Below the pieces are notes generated by a model. It was not told where the DNA came from and did no database searches. It saw nothing but the letters and a program-made list of their open reading frames with translations. From Methylobacterium sp. WSM2598 (GTDB taxonomy: Bacteria > Pseudomonadota > Alphaproteobacteria > Rhizobiales > Beijerinckiaceae), in the NCBI RefSeq assembly GCF_000379105.1, contig NZ_KB900609.1, positions 7,240,939-7,304,938 on the forward strand: a DNA stretch of 64,000 bases, read 5' to 3'. Within the stretch, counting starts at the first letter, position 1, and every line of letters starts with the position of its first letter. Shown here in pieces: positions 1 to 11,025 of the stretch. The translations under genes and the position numbers were made by a program.

Positions 1-3000
1 AGTGCCACGGCGGGCGCGGGTGCCTCCGACATCTGGGGCCCGGGCGGCTTCGTGCCGATCGGGAGCTCGTCGGCGCAGTTCACCGGCCTGTTCGACGGCC
101 GCGGCGGCGTGATCCGGGGGCTGACGATCAACCGGCCCGCCCTCGACAACGTCGGCCTGTTCGGCGTCACCGGCGCAGGCAGCCTCGTGCGCGGCATCGG
201 CCTCGTCGGCGGCAGCGTGACGGGCAAGAGCAATGTCGGCGGCCTCGTCGGGAACACCAGTCGCGGCACCATTACCCAGGTCTACGCCAGCGGCAGCGTG
301 ACGGGAGGGAGCAATATCGGCGGCCTCGTCGGGTTCAGTTCCGGCATCATCACCCAGGCCTATGCCAGCGGCGGCGTGACGGGCGCCAGCTATGTCGGCG
401 GCCTCGTCGGGGCCCATTTCGGCCTCGGCACCATCACCCAGACCTACGCCAGCGGCCGCGTGACGGGCACGAGCTATGTCGGCGGCCTCGTCGGGGCCGC
501 CAATACCCCCATCATCGCGTCGTTCTGGGACACGGAGACCACCGGCCAGGGGACCAGCGCCGGGGGCATGGGCACCGGCCTGACCACCGCGTCGGCGCGC
601 CAGGCACGGAGCTACGCGGGCTGGAGCTTCACGACGGATTGGTACCAGGCCGCGGACCTGCGTCCGATCGGGCGCTGGGAGGCGGCGCCGGCGGGCGCGG
701 ACGGCACCGCCATCATCACCAACCTGCACCAGCTGCAGCTGATGGGGACGAATCTCGCCGGCCGCTACCGGCTCGCCGCCGACATCGATGCCGGCGCGAC
801 GAAGGCGGCGGCGGGGGCCGACGCGAGCGGGGTGTTCGGCCCCGGCGGCTTCGTGCCGGTGGGCGATGACACCGCGCCGTTCAGCGGCAGCCTCGACGGC
901 GCGGGCCACGTCGTCACCGGGCTGACCATCGCCCGGCCGAGCCAGGATGCTGTCGGCCTGATCGGCGCGCTCGCGTCGGGCGGCGGTCTCACGCGGATCG
1001 GGCTGGTCGGCGGCAGCGTCTCGGGCTCCAACAAGGTCGGCAGCCTCGTGGGTTCCAACGCCGGGACGCTCAGCCAAACCTACTCCACGGCGTCCGTCTC
1101 CGGCCACGGCCAGAGGGTCGGTGGCCTGGTCGGTCACAACGAAGGCACGATCAGCCAAGCCTACGCGACGGGCAGCGTGTCGGGCGACAGCACTGTCGGC
1201 GGCCTCGCGGGTGACAATTCCGGGACGATCAGCCAAGCCTACGCGACGGGCAGCGTGACGGGCGACAGCACTGTCGGCGGCCTCGTCGGGAACATCAATG
1301 GCGGCAGCATCCAGCAGACCTACGCCAGCGGCCGGGTGACCGGCGCAACCGGCGTGGGCGGTCTGCTGGGCAACGGCACCGGCAGCGTCTCGTCTTCCTT
1401 CTGGGACACGGAGACCACGGGTCAGGCGATCAGCGCCGGAGGAAGCGGCGCGACGGGTCTGACCACCGCGCAGGCCCGCCAGGCACGGAGCTACACCGGC
1501 TGGAACTTCATGGGTAACTGGTTCCAGATCGCGGATCTGCGTCCGATCGGGCGCTGGGAGGCGGCGCAGCCGGGGGCGGACGGCACCGCCCTCATCACCA
1601 ACCCGCACCAGCTCCAGCTCGTCATCGCGAACCTCGCCGGGTCCTACGCCCTGGCCGCCGATCTCGACGCGAGCGCCACGGCGGGCGCGGGTGCCGCCGA
1701 CATCTGGGGCGGGGGCGGCTTCGTGCCGCTCGGGACCGATGCGCTGCGGTTCAGCGGCGCCTTCGACGGCCGGGGGCACGTGATCTCCGGCCTGACCATC
1801 AACGCGCCGACCTCGGACTTCGTCGGCCTGTTCGGCGCGGTGAGCGCGGCCGGCCGCGTCGCCCGGATCGGCCTCGCCGGCAGCCGCATCACCGGCCGTG
1901 ACAAGGTCGGCGCCCTCGCCGGCTCCAGCGACGGGACGATCCTCCAGGCCTCCGCAACCGGCCGCGTCTCGGGCGGCACCGGCGTCGGCGGGCTGGTGGG
2001 CAGCAGTTCCGGCCGCATCGCCCAGGTCTCCGCGACCGGGCCGGTCTCGGGCGCCGGCAGCGTCGGCGGGCTCGTCGGCGCGGTGACCGCCGGCACCCTC
2101 AGCCAAGCCTACGCGACCGGGGAGGTCACGGGCGGCGCCGATGTCGGCGGGCTCGTCGGCAGCAGCGGCGGCAGCATCGCCCAATCCTACGCGTCGGGGC
2201 CCGTGGTCGCGCTCGCGGACCCGTCCAAGGCCGGCGGCCTGGTCGGGACCGGCACCGGCAGCGTGACCTCCTCCTATTGGGACACGAACACGACCCTGCA
2301 GGCGAGCAGCGCCGGAGGAGGCACCGGCCTGACCACCGCGCAGGCCCGTCAGGCAGGGAGCTACGCGGGCTGGAACTTCACGACGGATTGGTACCAGACC
2401 GCGGACCTGCGTCCGATCGGGCGCTGGGAGGCGGCGCAGCCGGGGGCGGACGGCACCGCCCTCATCACCACCCTGCACCAGCTGCAGCTCGTCGCCGCGA
2501 ACCTCGCCGGGTCCTACGCGCTCGGCGGCGATCTCGACGCGGGCGCCACCGCGGGCGCGGGTGCCTCCGACATCTGGGGCCCGGGCGGCTTCGTGCCGAT
2601 CGGGAACTCGTCGGTGCGGTTCACGGGCCTGTTCGACGGCCGCGGCGGCGTGATCCGGGGGCTGACGATCAACCGGCCCGCCCTCGACAACGTCGGCCTG
2701 TTCGGCGTCACCGGCGCGGGCAGTCTGGTGCGCGGCATCGGCCTCGTCGGCGGCAGCGTGACGGGCAGGGGCAATGTCGGCGGCCTCGTCGGGTACAGTT
2801 CCGGCAGCATCACCCAGGCCTATGCCACCGGCAGCGTGACGGGCTCGTTCAATGTCGGCGGCCTCGTCGGGACCAATTTCGGCACCATCGCCCAGACCTC
2901 CGCGAGCGGCAGTGTGTCGGGCACGAACACTGTCGGCGGCCTCGTCGGGACCAGTTCCGGCAGCATCAGCCAAGCCTATGCCACTGGCCGCGTGACGGGC

Positions 3001-6000
3001 AGCGTCTATGCCGGCGGCCTCGTCGGTTACAATTTTCGCACCGGCAGCATCGCCCAATCCTACGCGTCGGGGCTCGTGGTCGCGCTCGCGGACCCGTCCA
3101 AGGCCGGCGGCCTGGTCGGGACCGGGACCGGCAGCGTGACCTCCTCCTATTGGGACACGAACACGACCCTGCAGGCGAGCAGTGCCGGAGGAGGCACCGG
3201 CCTGACCACCGCGTCGGCGCGCCAGGCAGGGAGCTACGCGGGCTGGAGCTTCACGACGGATTGGTACCAGGCCGGCGACCTGCGGCCGATCGGGCGCTGG
3301 GAGGCGGCGCCGGCGGGCGCGGACGGGGTGATCTCGATCGCCACCCTGCACCAGCTGCAGCTGATGGGGGCGAATCTCGCCGGCCGCTACCGGCTCGCCG
3401 CCGACCTCGACGCCGGCGCGACGACGAGGGCGGCGGCGGGGGCCGACGCGAGCGAGGTGTTCGGCCCCGGCGGCTTCGTGCCGGTGGGCGATGACACCGC
3501 GCCGTTCAGCGGCAGCCTCGACGGTGCGGGCCACGTCGTCACCGGGCTGACCATCGCCCGGCCGAGCCAGGATGCTGTCGGCCTGATCGGCAAGCTCGCG
3601 TCGGGGGGCGGTCTCACGCGGATCGGGCTGCTCGGCGGCAGCGTCTCGGGCGGCTCCGATGTCGGCAGCCTCGTGGGTTCCAACTTGGGGACGATCAGCC
3701 AAGCCTACGCGACGGGCAGCGTGTCTGGGGCGAGCAATGTCGGCAGCCTCGTGGGTTCCAACTTGGGGACGATCAGCCAAGCCTCCGCGACGGGCAGCGT
3801 GTCGGGCTCGAGCCAGGTCGGCGGCCTCGTCGGGTACAATTCTCGCGCCGGCTCGATCACCCAGGCCTACGCCAGCGGCAGCGTGACGGGCGACAGCACT
3901 GTCGGCGGCCTCGTCGGGGGCAGCGCTGGCGGCAGCATCCAGCAGACCTACGCCAGCGGCCGCGTGACCGGCGCAACCAGCGTGGGCGGTCTGCTGGGCT
4001 CCGGCACCGGCGGCGTCTCGTCGTCCTTCTGGGACAAGGAGACCACCGGTCAGGCGAGCAGCGCCGGAGGAGGCACCGGCCTGACCACCGCGCAGGCGCG
4101 CGACCAGGGCAGCTACGCGGGCTGGAACTTCACGACGGATTGGTACCAGGCCGCGGACCTGCGGCCGATCGGGCGCTGGGAGGCGGTGCCGGCGGGCGCG
4201 GACGGGGCGATCCCGATCGCCACCCTGCACCAGTTGCAGCTGGTTGCGACGAATCTCGCCGGCCGCTACCGGCTCGCCGCCGACCTCGACGCGCGCGCCA
4301 CCGCGAGCACCAACGCCGCCGACCTCTGGGGCGGGGGGGGCTTCGTGCCGATCGGGGGCGGCTCGACCGGGTTCGCCGGCACCTTCGACGGCCGCGGCCA
4401 TGTGATCGCCGGGCTCACGATCAACCGGCCGACCATGGAGACTGTCGGTCTGTTCAGTGTTGTGCAGAGCGGCGCGACGGTCTCCAATGTCGGTCTCGTC
4501 GGCGGCAGCGTAATGGGCGGCGACACTGTCGGCGGCCTCGCCGGGGGCAATTCCGGCCGCATCACCCAGGCCTACGTCACCGCCAGCGTAACCGGCGGCC
4601 GCACCGTCGGCGGCTTCGTCGGGACCAATTCCGGCACCATCGCTCAGGCCTACGCCGCCGGTAGCGTGACGGGCAGCAGCGCTGTCGGCGGCTTCGTCGG
4701 GAATAACTGGAATGGTCTCGTCACCCAGGCCTACGCCACCGCCAGCGTGACGGGCAACACCACTGTCGGCGGCTTCGCTGGAAGCAACAGGAGCACCCTC
4801 ACCCAAGTCTATGCCACCGGCCGCGTGGCGGCCAACAACCTTTCCGGCGGCCTCGTCGCGTCCAGCAGTGGCACCGTCCTCGCGTCGTTCTGGGACACGG
4901 AGACCACCGGTCAGGCGAGCAGCGCCGGAGAAGGCACCGGTCTGACCACCGCGCAGGCGCGCGACCAGGGCAGCTACGCCGGCTGGAACTTCACGCGCGA
5001 CTGGTACCAGGCCGGCGACCTGCGGCCGATCGGGCGCTGGGAGGCGGCGCGGCCGGGGGCGGACGGCATCGCGACCGTCACCAACCTGCACCAGCTCCAG
5101 CTCGTCAACGTGAATCTCGCCGGGTCCTACGCCCTGGCCGGCGATCTCGACGCGGGCGCCACGGCGGGCGCGACCACCTCCGACATCTGGGGCAGCGGCG
5201 GCTTCGTGCCGCTCGGCAATGGCATGGGCCCGTTCACCGGGCGCTTCGACGGCCGCGACCACCGCATCGCCGGCCTGACGATCAACGCGCCCTCGACCAG
5301 CTCGGCGGGCCTGTTCGGGATCATCGGTCCCACGGGCGAGGTCCGCAGCGTCGGGCTGGCCGGCGGCGGTGTCAGGGCGGCCAACGATGCCGGGGGCTTG
5401 GCCGGAGCCAACAAGGGCTTCGTCACCAAGGTCTTCGCCGACATCGATGCGTGCGCACCGAGCAGCGGCCGAGCGGGCGGTCTGGTCGGTTTCAACGATG
5501 AGTCGGGGGTGCTGCGCGCCGTCTACGCCACCGGCGCCGTGTCCGGCAGCGACATGATCGGCGGCTTGGTCGGCAGCAATACCGGGCTCGTCGTCCAGGC
5601 CTACGCCAGCGGTCCGGTGACCGCCGCGCTCGCCGCCGGCGGTCTGGTCGGCACCAACTCCGGCACCATCCAGCAGGCCTACGCGACCGGGAACGTCAGC
5701 GGCGGCTCCCCTCTCGACGCTCCCGTCGGCGGCCTGGTCGGCATCAACTTCGGCGCCATCCGGCAGACCTACGCGACCGGCCGCGTGACGGGATCCAGCA
5801 CGCTCGGCGGCCTGGTCGGCAGCCTGCGATCCGGCGCCACCGTCACCGCCTCCTACTGGGACACGGAGGCCACCGGCCAGGCGACCAGCGCCGGGGGCAT
5901 GGGCACCGGCCTGACCACCGCGCAGATGCTCGACACCCCCGGCACCGCCGGCGGGTTCACCGCCACCGCCACGGCGGTCGGATGGGATTTCACGACCGTC

Positions 6001-9000
6001 TGGGCGCGGCCGAACGCCTCCGCGGCCCAGTCGAGCGACGGCAAGACGCATACCGCCGAACTCTACGCCACCTCGGGCGTGGTGGCGCTCGATGCCTCGG
6101 TCAGCATGACCTACGGCGACACGCCGCCGACCGTCGCGCCGACCGTGTATGGGGCGGGGAGCGTCTTCGGCAACGTCGTGTCCGCGCTCCCGAGCTTGAC
6201 CTCGAGCGTGACCGCGCAGAGCAATGCGGGAACCTACGCGATCGGCCAGTCCGGGGGCAGCGGCATCTCCTGGGGCGGGCGGACCACCCGGTTCGTCTCG
6301 CCCGGCTCGGTCACGGTGAACCCCAAGACGCTGACGGTGTCCCTGACCGGCAGCGTCACCAAGACCTACGACGGGAGCGCGAGCGCCAGCCTGACGGGGC
6401 TCGGCTTCGACCTCGGCCGCACCCGCATCGGCCAGGACGACGTCCAGGTCGCGGGGGCGAGCGCCTCCTACGCGGATGCCAAGGCCGGGACGGGCAAGGC
6501 GGTGACGGTGTCGGGCCTGACCCTGTCGGGGGCCGCGGCGGGCAATTACACGCTGGGCACCACGAACCAGGTCTCGGCGTCGATCGGCAGGATCGACAAG
6601 GCGACGCTGGCGGTCTCTCTGACCGGCGTGGCGCGCAAGACCTACGACGGCCGCACGAGCGCCGGCCTGACGGGGCTCGGCTTCGACCTCGGCAGCGGCC
6701 GCATCGGCCAGGACGACGTCCAGGTCGCGGGGGCGGGCGCGGTCTACGCGGACGCCAAGGCCGGGACGGGCAAGTCCGTGACGGTGTCGGGCCTGACCCT
6801 GTCGGGGGCGGATGCCGCCAACTACACGCTCGCCGCGCCCACGGTCTCGGCAGCGATCGGGACGATCGACAAGGCGACGCTGGCGGTGTCGCTGACCGGC
6901 TCGGCGCGCAAGACCTACGACGGCAGCGCGAGCGCCGGCCTGACGGGGCTCGGCCTCAACATCGTCAGCGGCCGCCTCGGCCAGGACGACGTCCAGGTCG
7001 CGGGGGCGAGCGCGGTCTACGCGGATGCCAAGGCCGGGCCGGGCAAGTCCGTGACGGTGTCGGGCCTGACCCTGTCGGGGGCGGATGCCGCCAACTACAC
7101 CCTGGGCAGCACGAGCCAGGTCCAGGGTACGGTCGGCACGATCGACAAGGCGACGCTGACGGTGTCGCTGACCGGCGTGGCGCGCAAGACCTACGACGGC
7201 CGCGCGAGCGCCGGCCTGACGGGGCTCGGCTTCGACCTCGGCAGCGGCCGCATCGGCCAGGACGACGTCCAGGTCGCGGGGGCGAGCGCGGTCTACGCGG
7301 ATGCCAAGGCCGGGACCGGCAAGGCGGTGACGGTGTCGGGCCTGACCCTGGCGGGGGTGGACGCGGACAACTACACGCTCGCCGCGCCCACGGTCTCGGC
7401 GGCGATCGGCACGATCGACAAGGCGACGCTGGCGGTGTCGCTGACCGGCGTGGCGCGCAAGACCTACGACGGCCGCGCGAGCGCCGGCCTGACGGGGCTC
7501 GGCTTCGACCTCGGCAGCGGCCGCCTCGGCCAGGACGATGTCCAGGTCGCGGGGGCGAGCGCCTCCTACGCGGATGCCAAGGCCGGGACGGGCAAGACGG
7601 TGACGGTGTCGGGCCTGACCCTGTCGGGGGCGGACGCGGACAACTACACGCTCGCCGCGCCCACGGTCTCGGCGGCGATCGGCACCATCGACAGGGCGAC
7701 GCTGGCGGTCTCGCTCGGCGGCGCGGTGCGCAAGGTCTATGACGCGACGGTCGCGGCGACGGTGGCGCCGGGCCAGCTGAGCCTCGGCGGCGTGGTGGGC
7801 CAGGACGTCGTGCAGGCGTCGGGCCGCGCGGTCTACGCGGACGCGAAGGCCGGGACGGGCAAGTCCGTGACGGTGTCGGGCCTGACCCTGTCGGGGGCGG
7901 ACGCGGACAACTACACGCTCGCCGCGCCCACGGCCTCGGCGTCGGTCGGCACGATCGACAAGGCGATGCTGACGGTGTCGCTGACCGGCGTGGCCCGCAA
8001 GACCTACGACGGCAGCGCGAGCGCCGGCCTGACGGGGCTCGGCTTCGACCTCGGCAGCAGCCGCCTCGGCCAGGACGATGTCCAGGTCGCGGGAGCGAGC
8101 GCGGTCTACGCGGATGCCAAGGCCGGGCCGGGCAAGTCCGTGACGGTGTCGGGCCTGACCCTGTCGGGGGCGGATGCCGCCAACTACACGCTGGGCAGCA
8201 CGAGCCAGGTCCAGGGTACGGTCGGCACGATCGACAAGGCGACGCTGGCGGTGTCGCTGACCGGCTCGGCCAGCAAGACCTACGATGGCCGCGCGAGCGC
8301 CGGTCTGACGGGGCTCGGCTTCGACCTCGGCAGCAGCCGCCTCGGCCAGGACGATGTCCAGGTCGCGGGGGCGAGCGCCTCCTACGCGGATGCCAAGGCC
8401 GGGACGGGCAAGTCCGTGACGGTGTTGGGCCTGACCCTGTCGGGGGCGGACGCGGACAACTACACGCTCGCCGCGCCCACGGTCTCGGCGGCGATCGGCA
8501 CCATCGACAGGGCGACGCTGGCGGTCTCGCTGACCGGCGCGGCCCGCAAGACCTACGACGGCAGCACGGCCGCGACGCTGAGCGCCGCGAACTACGCGCT
8601 CACCGGCCTCGTCCCCGGCGACGCGGTCTCGGTCGCGGGCAGCGCGGTCTACGCGGATGCCAAGGCCGGGACGGGCAAGCTGGTGACGGCGTCGGGCCTG
8701 ACCCTGTCGGGCGCGGATGCGGGCAACTACACGCTGGGCTCCGCGACCGAGATCTCGGCGGCCCTCGGCACCATCGACAGGGCGACGCTGGCGGTCGCGC
8801 TCACCGGCGCGGTGCGCAAGACCTACGACGGCAGCGCGCTCGCGATGCTGGGCGCCGGGAACTTCGCGCTCGCGGGCCTCGTCGCAGGCGATGCCGTCAC
8901 GGTCTCGGGCGCGGGTGGCACCTACGACACCGGGAATGCCGGGACGAACAAGCTGGTGCGCGCGAGCGGCCTCTCGCTCGCGGGCGCCGATGCGGGCAAT

Positions 9001-10812
9001 TACGTCCTGGAGCGGACCTCCCTGTCCGGCGGGATCGGCACGATCGACCCGGCCACGCTGACGGCCTCCCTCCGGGGCAGCGTGAGCAAGACCTATGATG
9101 GCTCGACCGCCGCGATCCTGGCCGCCGGCAATTATGCCCTGGGGGGTGTGGTCGGGGCCGACGAGGTCAACTTGGTGTGGCCGGCGAACGGTGTTTACGA
9201 CACCAAGGACGCCGGCACGGGCAAGACCGTGAGCGTGTCCGGCATCGCGCTCGCGGGCTCGGCGGCGGGCAATTACGTCCTGGCGCAGACCTCGCTGTCG
9301 GCCGCGATCGGCAGGATCCTGCCCGCTCCGTTGACGGTCACGGCCGGCAACGCCGCCAAGACCTACGACGGGCGGGTCTATTCGGGCGGGAACGGCGTGT
9401 CGTACGCGGGCCTGGTCGGTGGCGAGGATGCCTCCGTGCTCGGCGGCAGCCTGACCTATGGCGGGCCGGCTCAGGGGGCGCGGAGCGCCGGCAGCTACGC
9501 GATCACGCCCGCCGGCCTGACCTCCGGCAACTATGCCATCACCTACGCACCCGGCACCCTCACGGTGACCAAGGCTCCGCTGACGGTGACGGCCAACGGC
9601 CTGAGCAAGACCTACGACGGGCAGGCCTACTCGGGCGGGAACGGCGTAACCTACGCGGGCCTGATCGGTGGTGAGGACGCCTCGGTGCTCGCCGGCAGCC
9701 TGACCTATGGCGGGTCTGCCCAGGGGGCGCGGAACGCCGGCAGCTACGCGATCACGCCCGCCGGCCTGACCTCCGGCAACTACGCCATCACCTACGCACC
9801 CGGCACCCTCACGGTGACCAAGACCCCGCTGACGGTGACGGCCAACGGCCTGAGCAAGACCTACGACGGGCAGGCCTTCTCGGGCGGGAACGGCGTGTCG
9901 TACGCGGGCCTGGTCGGTGGCGAGGAGGCCTCCGTGCTCGGCGGCAGCCTGACCTACGGTGGGTCGGCTCAGGGGGCGCGGAACGCCGGCACCTACGCGA
10001 TCACGCCCGCCGGCCTGACCTCCGGCAACTACGCCATCAGCTACGCACCCGGCACCCTCACGGTGACCAAGGCTCCGCTGACGGTGACGGCCGGCAATGA
10101 CGCCAAGACCTATGACGGGCGGGCCTATTCGGGCGGGAACGGCGTGTCGTACGCGGGCCTGGTCGGTGGTGAGGACGCCTCGGTGCTCGGCGGCAGCCTG
10201 ACCTATGGCGGGTCGGCCCAGGGCGCCCGGAATGCCGGCAGCTACGCGATCACGGCCGCCGGCCTCACCTCCGGCAACTATGGCATCACCTTCGTCGAGG
10301 GCATCCTCACGGTCGCGCCGCGGCCGCTGACCGTCGCCGCCGATGCCCAGAGCCGAGCCTCCGGCCAGCCCAACCCCGTCCTCACCTACGCGGTGTCGGG
10401 ACTCGGGCTGGTGGGCGGCGATGGCCTGGCGGGCCAGCTCGCCACCCCGGCGACGCCGGACAGCGCACCCGGCTCCTATCCGATCACCCAAGGTACGCTG
10501 GCCGCATCACCCGACTACGCGCTCACCTTCCTGAATGGCACCCTGACCGTGACGGAAGCGGTCGCGGCGGCCGGGTCCGCGCCGCCGGTCGGTTCGCCCG
10601 TCACCGCCAGCACCGTGACCCAGGTTCTGACCCTCAATCAGAGCCTGACGCCCTACACTCCGCCGGTCTTCCAGGGGGCGGGCCTGACCAGCTCCCAGGG
10701 AAGCCCGCTCAGCGATCCGCGCTTCGACACGCCCGTCGCCTGCCTGAGCCAGGCCGCCTGCTACATCACCCCGGCGGCCCCCCAGACCGGCTCCTCCTCC
10801 GCCGGCCGATGA
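1..10812 (+). CDS. Giant GLUG/YDG/MBG-repeat adhesin (3' part, TpsA/filamentous haemagglutinin-like)
   Basis: The frame is open from base 1, so the start lies upstream; 3603 residues are visible. Residues 1 to about 1990 are GLUG-type repeats (VGGLVG, QAYATG, FWDTETTGQ) in about seven super-repeats of roughly 0.87 kb, each marked by a GGFVP(I/L/V)G block. From about nt 6320 to 9320 come about eleven repeats of roughly 270 bp with K(T/V)YDG, and from about 9330 to 10560 four MBG-type repeats (SYAITPAGLTSGNYAITYAP-like). The last residues carry a cysteine pair (ACLSQAACY) and no beta-barrel, so secretion by a separate TpsB partner is likely. Such proteins act in surface attachment or biofilm. 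Near-identical internal blocks suggest frequent recombination. The repeat families are clear; the exact ligand is unknown. Confidence 0.9.
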   Translation, partial: SATAGAGASDIWGPGGFVPIGSSSAQFTGLFDGRGGVIRGLTINRPALDNVGLFGVTGAGSLVRGIGLVGGSVTGKSNVGGLVGNTSRGTITQVYASGSVTGGSNIGGLVGFSSGIITQAYASGGVTGASYVGGLVGAHFGLGTITQTYASGRVTGTSYVGGLVGAANTPIIASFWDTETTGQGTSAGGMGTGLTTASARQARSYAGWSFTTDWYQAADLRPIGRWEAAPAGADGTAIITNLHQLQLMGTNLAGRYRLAADIDAGATKAAAGADASGVFGPGGFVPVGDDTAPFSGSLDGAGHVVTGLTIARPSQDAVGLIGALASGGGLTRIGLVGGSVSGSNKVGSLVGSNAGTLSQTYSTASVSGHGQRVGGLVGHNEGTISQAYATGSVSGDSTVGGLAGDNSGTISQAYATGSVTGDSTVGGLVGNINGGSIQQTYASGRVTGATGVGGLLGNGTGSVSSSFWDTETTGQAISAGGSGATGLTTAQARQARSYTGWNFMGNWFQIADLRPIGRWEAAQPGADGTALITNPHQLQLVIANLAGSYALAADLDASATAGAGAADIWGGGGFVPLGTDALRFSGAFDGRGHVISGLTINAPTSDFVGLFGAVSAAGRVARIGLAGSRITGRDKVGALAGSSDGTILQASATGRVSGGTGVGGLVGSSSGRIAQVSATGPVSGAGSVGGLVGAVTAGTLSQAYATGEVTGGADVGGLVGSSGGSIAQSYASGPVVALADPSKAGGLVGTGTGSVTSSYWDTNTTLQASSAGGGTGLTTAQARQAGSYAGWNFTTDWYQTADLRPIGRWEAAQPGADGTALITTLHQLQLVAANLAGSYALGGDLDAGATAGAGASDIWGPGGFVPIGNSSVRFTGLFDGRGGVIRGLTINRPALDNVGLFGVTGAGSLVRGIGLVGGSVTGRGNVGGLVGYSSGSITQAYATGSVTGSFNVGGLVGTNFGTIAQTSASGSVSGTNTVGGLVGTSSGSISQAYATGRVTGSVYAGGLVGYNFRTGSIAQSYASGLVVALADPSKAGGLVGTGTGSVTSSYWDTNTTLQASSAGGGTGLTTASARQAGSYAGWSFTTDWYQAGDLRPIGRWEAAPAGADGVISIATLHQLQLMGANLAGRYRLAADLDAGATTRAAAGADASEVFGPGGFVPVGDDTAPFSGSLDGAGHVVTGLTIARPSQDAVGLIGKLASGGGLTRIGLLGGSVSGGSDVGSLVGSNLGTISQAYATGSVSGASNVGSLVGSNLGTISQASATGSVSGSSQVGGLVGYNSRAGSITQAYASGSVTGDSTVGGLVGGSAGGSIQQTYASGRVTGATSVGGLLGSGTGGVSSSFWDKETTGQASSAGGGTGLTTAQARDQGSYAGWNFTTDWYQAADLRPIGRWEAVPAGADGAIPIATLHQLQLVATNLAGRYRLAADLDARATASTNAADLWGGGGFVPIGGGSTGFAGTFDGRGHVIAGLTINRPTMETVGLFSVVQSGATVSNVGLVGGSVMGGDTVGGLAGGNSGRITQAYVTASVTGGRTVGGFVGTNSGTIAQAYAAGSVTGSSAVGGFVGNNWNGLVTQAYATASVTGNTTVGGFAGSNRSTLTQVYATGRVAANNLSGGLVASSSGTVLASFWDTETTGQASSAGEGTGLTTAQARDQGSYAGWNFTRDWYQAGDLRPIGRWEAARPGADGIATVTNLHQLQLVNVNLAGSYALAGDLDAGATAGATTSDIWGSGGFVPLGNGMGPFTGRFDGRDHRIAGLTINAPSTSSAGLFGIIGPTGEVRSVGLAGGGVRAANDAGGLAGANKGFVTKVFADIDACAPSSGRAGGLVGFNDESGVLRAVYATGAVSGSDMIGGLVGSNTGLVVQAYASGPVTAALAAGGLVGTNSGTIQQAYATGNVSGGSPLDAPVGGLVGINFGAIRQTYATGRVTGSSTLGGLVGSLRSGATVTASYWDTEATGQATSAGGMGTGLTTAQMLDTPGTAGGFTATATAVGWDFTTVWARPNASAAQSSDGKTHTAELYATSGVVALDASVSMTYGDTPPTVAPTVYGAGSVFGNVVSALPSLTSSVTAQSNAGTYAIGQSGGSGISWGGRTTRFVSPGSVTVNPKTLTVSLTGSVTKTYDGSASASLTGLGFDLGRTRIGQDDVQVAGASASYADAKAGTGKAVTVSGLTLSGAAAGNYTLGTTNQVSASIGRIDKATLAVSLTGVARKTYDGRTSAGLTGLGFDLGSGRIGQDDVQVAGAGAVYADAKAGTGKSVTVSGLTLSGADAANYTLAAPTVSAAIGTIDKATLAVSLTGSARKTYDGSASAGLTGLGLNIVSGRLGQDDVQVAGASAVYADAKAGPGKSVTVSGLTLSGADAANYTLGSTSQVQGTVGTIDKATLTVSLTGVARKTYDGRASAGLTGLGFDLGSGRIGQDDVQVAGASAVYADAKAGTGKAVTVSGLTLAGVDADNYTLAAPTVSAAIGTIDKATLAVSLTGVARKTYDGRASAGLTGLGFDLGSGRLGQDDVQVAGASASYADAKAGTGKTVTVSGLTLSGADADNYTLAAPTVSAAIGTIDRATLAVSLGGAVRKVYDATVAATVAPGQLSLGGVVGQDVVQASGRAVYADAKAGTGKSVTVSGLTLSGADADNYTLAAPTASASVGTIDKAMLTVSLTGVARKTYDGSASAGLTGLGFDLGSSRLGQDDVQVAGASAVYADAKAGPGKSVTVSGLTLSGADAANYTLGSTSQVQGTVGTIDKATLAVSLTGSASKTYDGRASAGLTGLGFDLGSSRLGQDDVQVAGASASYADAKAGTGKSVTVLGLTLSGADADNYTLAAPTVSAAIGTIDRATLAVSLTGAARKTYDGSTAATLSAANYALTGLVPGDAVSVAGSAVYADAKAGTGKLVTASGLTLSGADAGNYTLGSATEISAALGTIDRATLAVALTGAVRKTYDGSALAMLGAGNFALAGLVAGDAVTVSGAGGTYDTGNAGTNKLVRASGLSLAGADAGNYVLERTSLSGGIGTIDPATLTASLRGSVSKTYDGSTAAILAAGNYALGGVVGADEVNLVWPANGVYDTKDAGTGKTVSVSGIALAGSAAGNYVLAQTSLSAAIGRILPAPLTVTAGNAAKTYDGRVYSGGNGVSYAGLVGGEDASVLGGSLTYGGPAQGARSAGSYAITPAGLTSGNYAITYAPGTLTVTKAPLTVTANGLSKTYDGQAYSGGNGVTYAGLIGGEDASVLAGSLTYGGSAQGARNAGSYAITPAGLTSGNYAITYAPGTLTVTKTPLTVTANGLSKTYDGQAFSGGNGVSYAGLVGGEEASVLGGSLTYGGSAQGARNAGTYAITPAGLTSGNYAISYAPGTLTVTKAPLTVTAGNDAKTYDGRAYSGGNGVSYAGLVGGEDASVLGGSLTYGGSAQGARNAGSYAITAAGLTSGNYGITFVEGILTVAPRPLTVAADAQSRASGQPNPVLTYAVSGLGLVGGDGLAGQLATPATPDSAPGSYPITQGTLAASPDYALTFLNGTLTVTEAVAAAGSAPPVGSPVTASTVTQVLTLNQSLTPYTPPVFQGAGLTSSQGSPLSDPRFDTPVACLSQAACYITPAAPQTGSSSAGR

Positions 10813-11025
10813 GGATCCGGCGGAGTTAGGCCCGGAGAGGCCGCCGGCGCGTGCGGCGGCCTGGCGCCTCCTCCGCGACGGAGGAAGCGGCCGGTGAGCC
10901 TGCCCCGCTCCGGGGGGCGGGCTCCCGTCATCCTTCACCGCGTCGGCCGACGAGTCGCCCACGCGGTCGATCGCGTTGCCTCGCCGAGCGCGGGGCGGCT
11001 CCCTGCGCCCTTGGAGCATTGCCCG

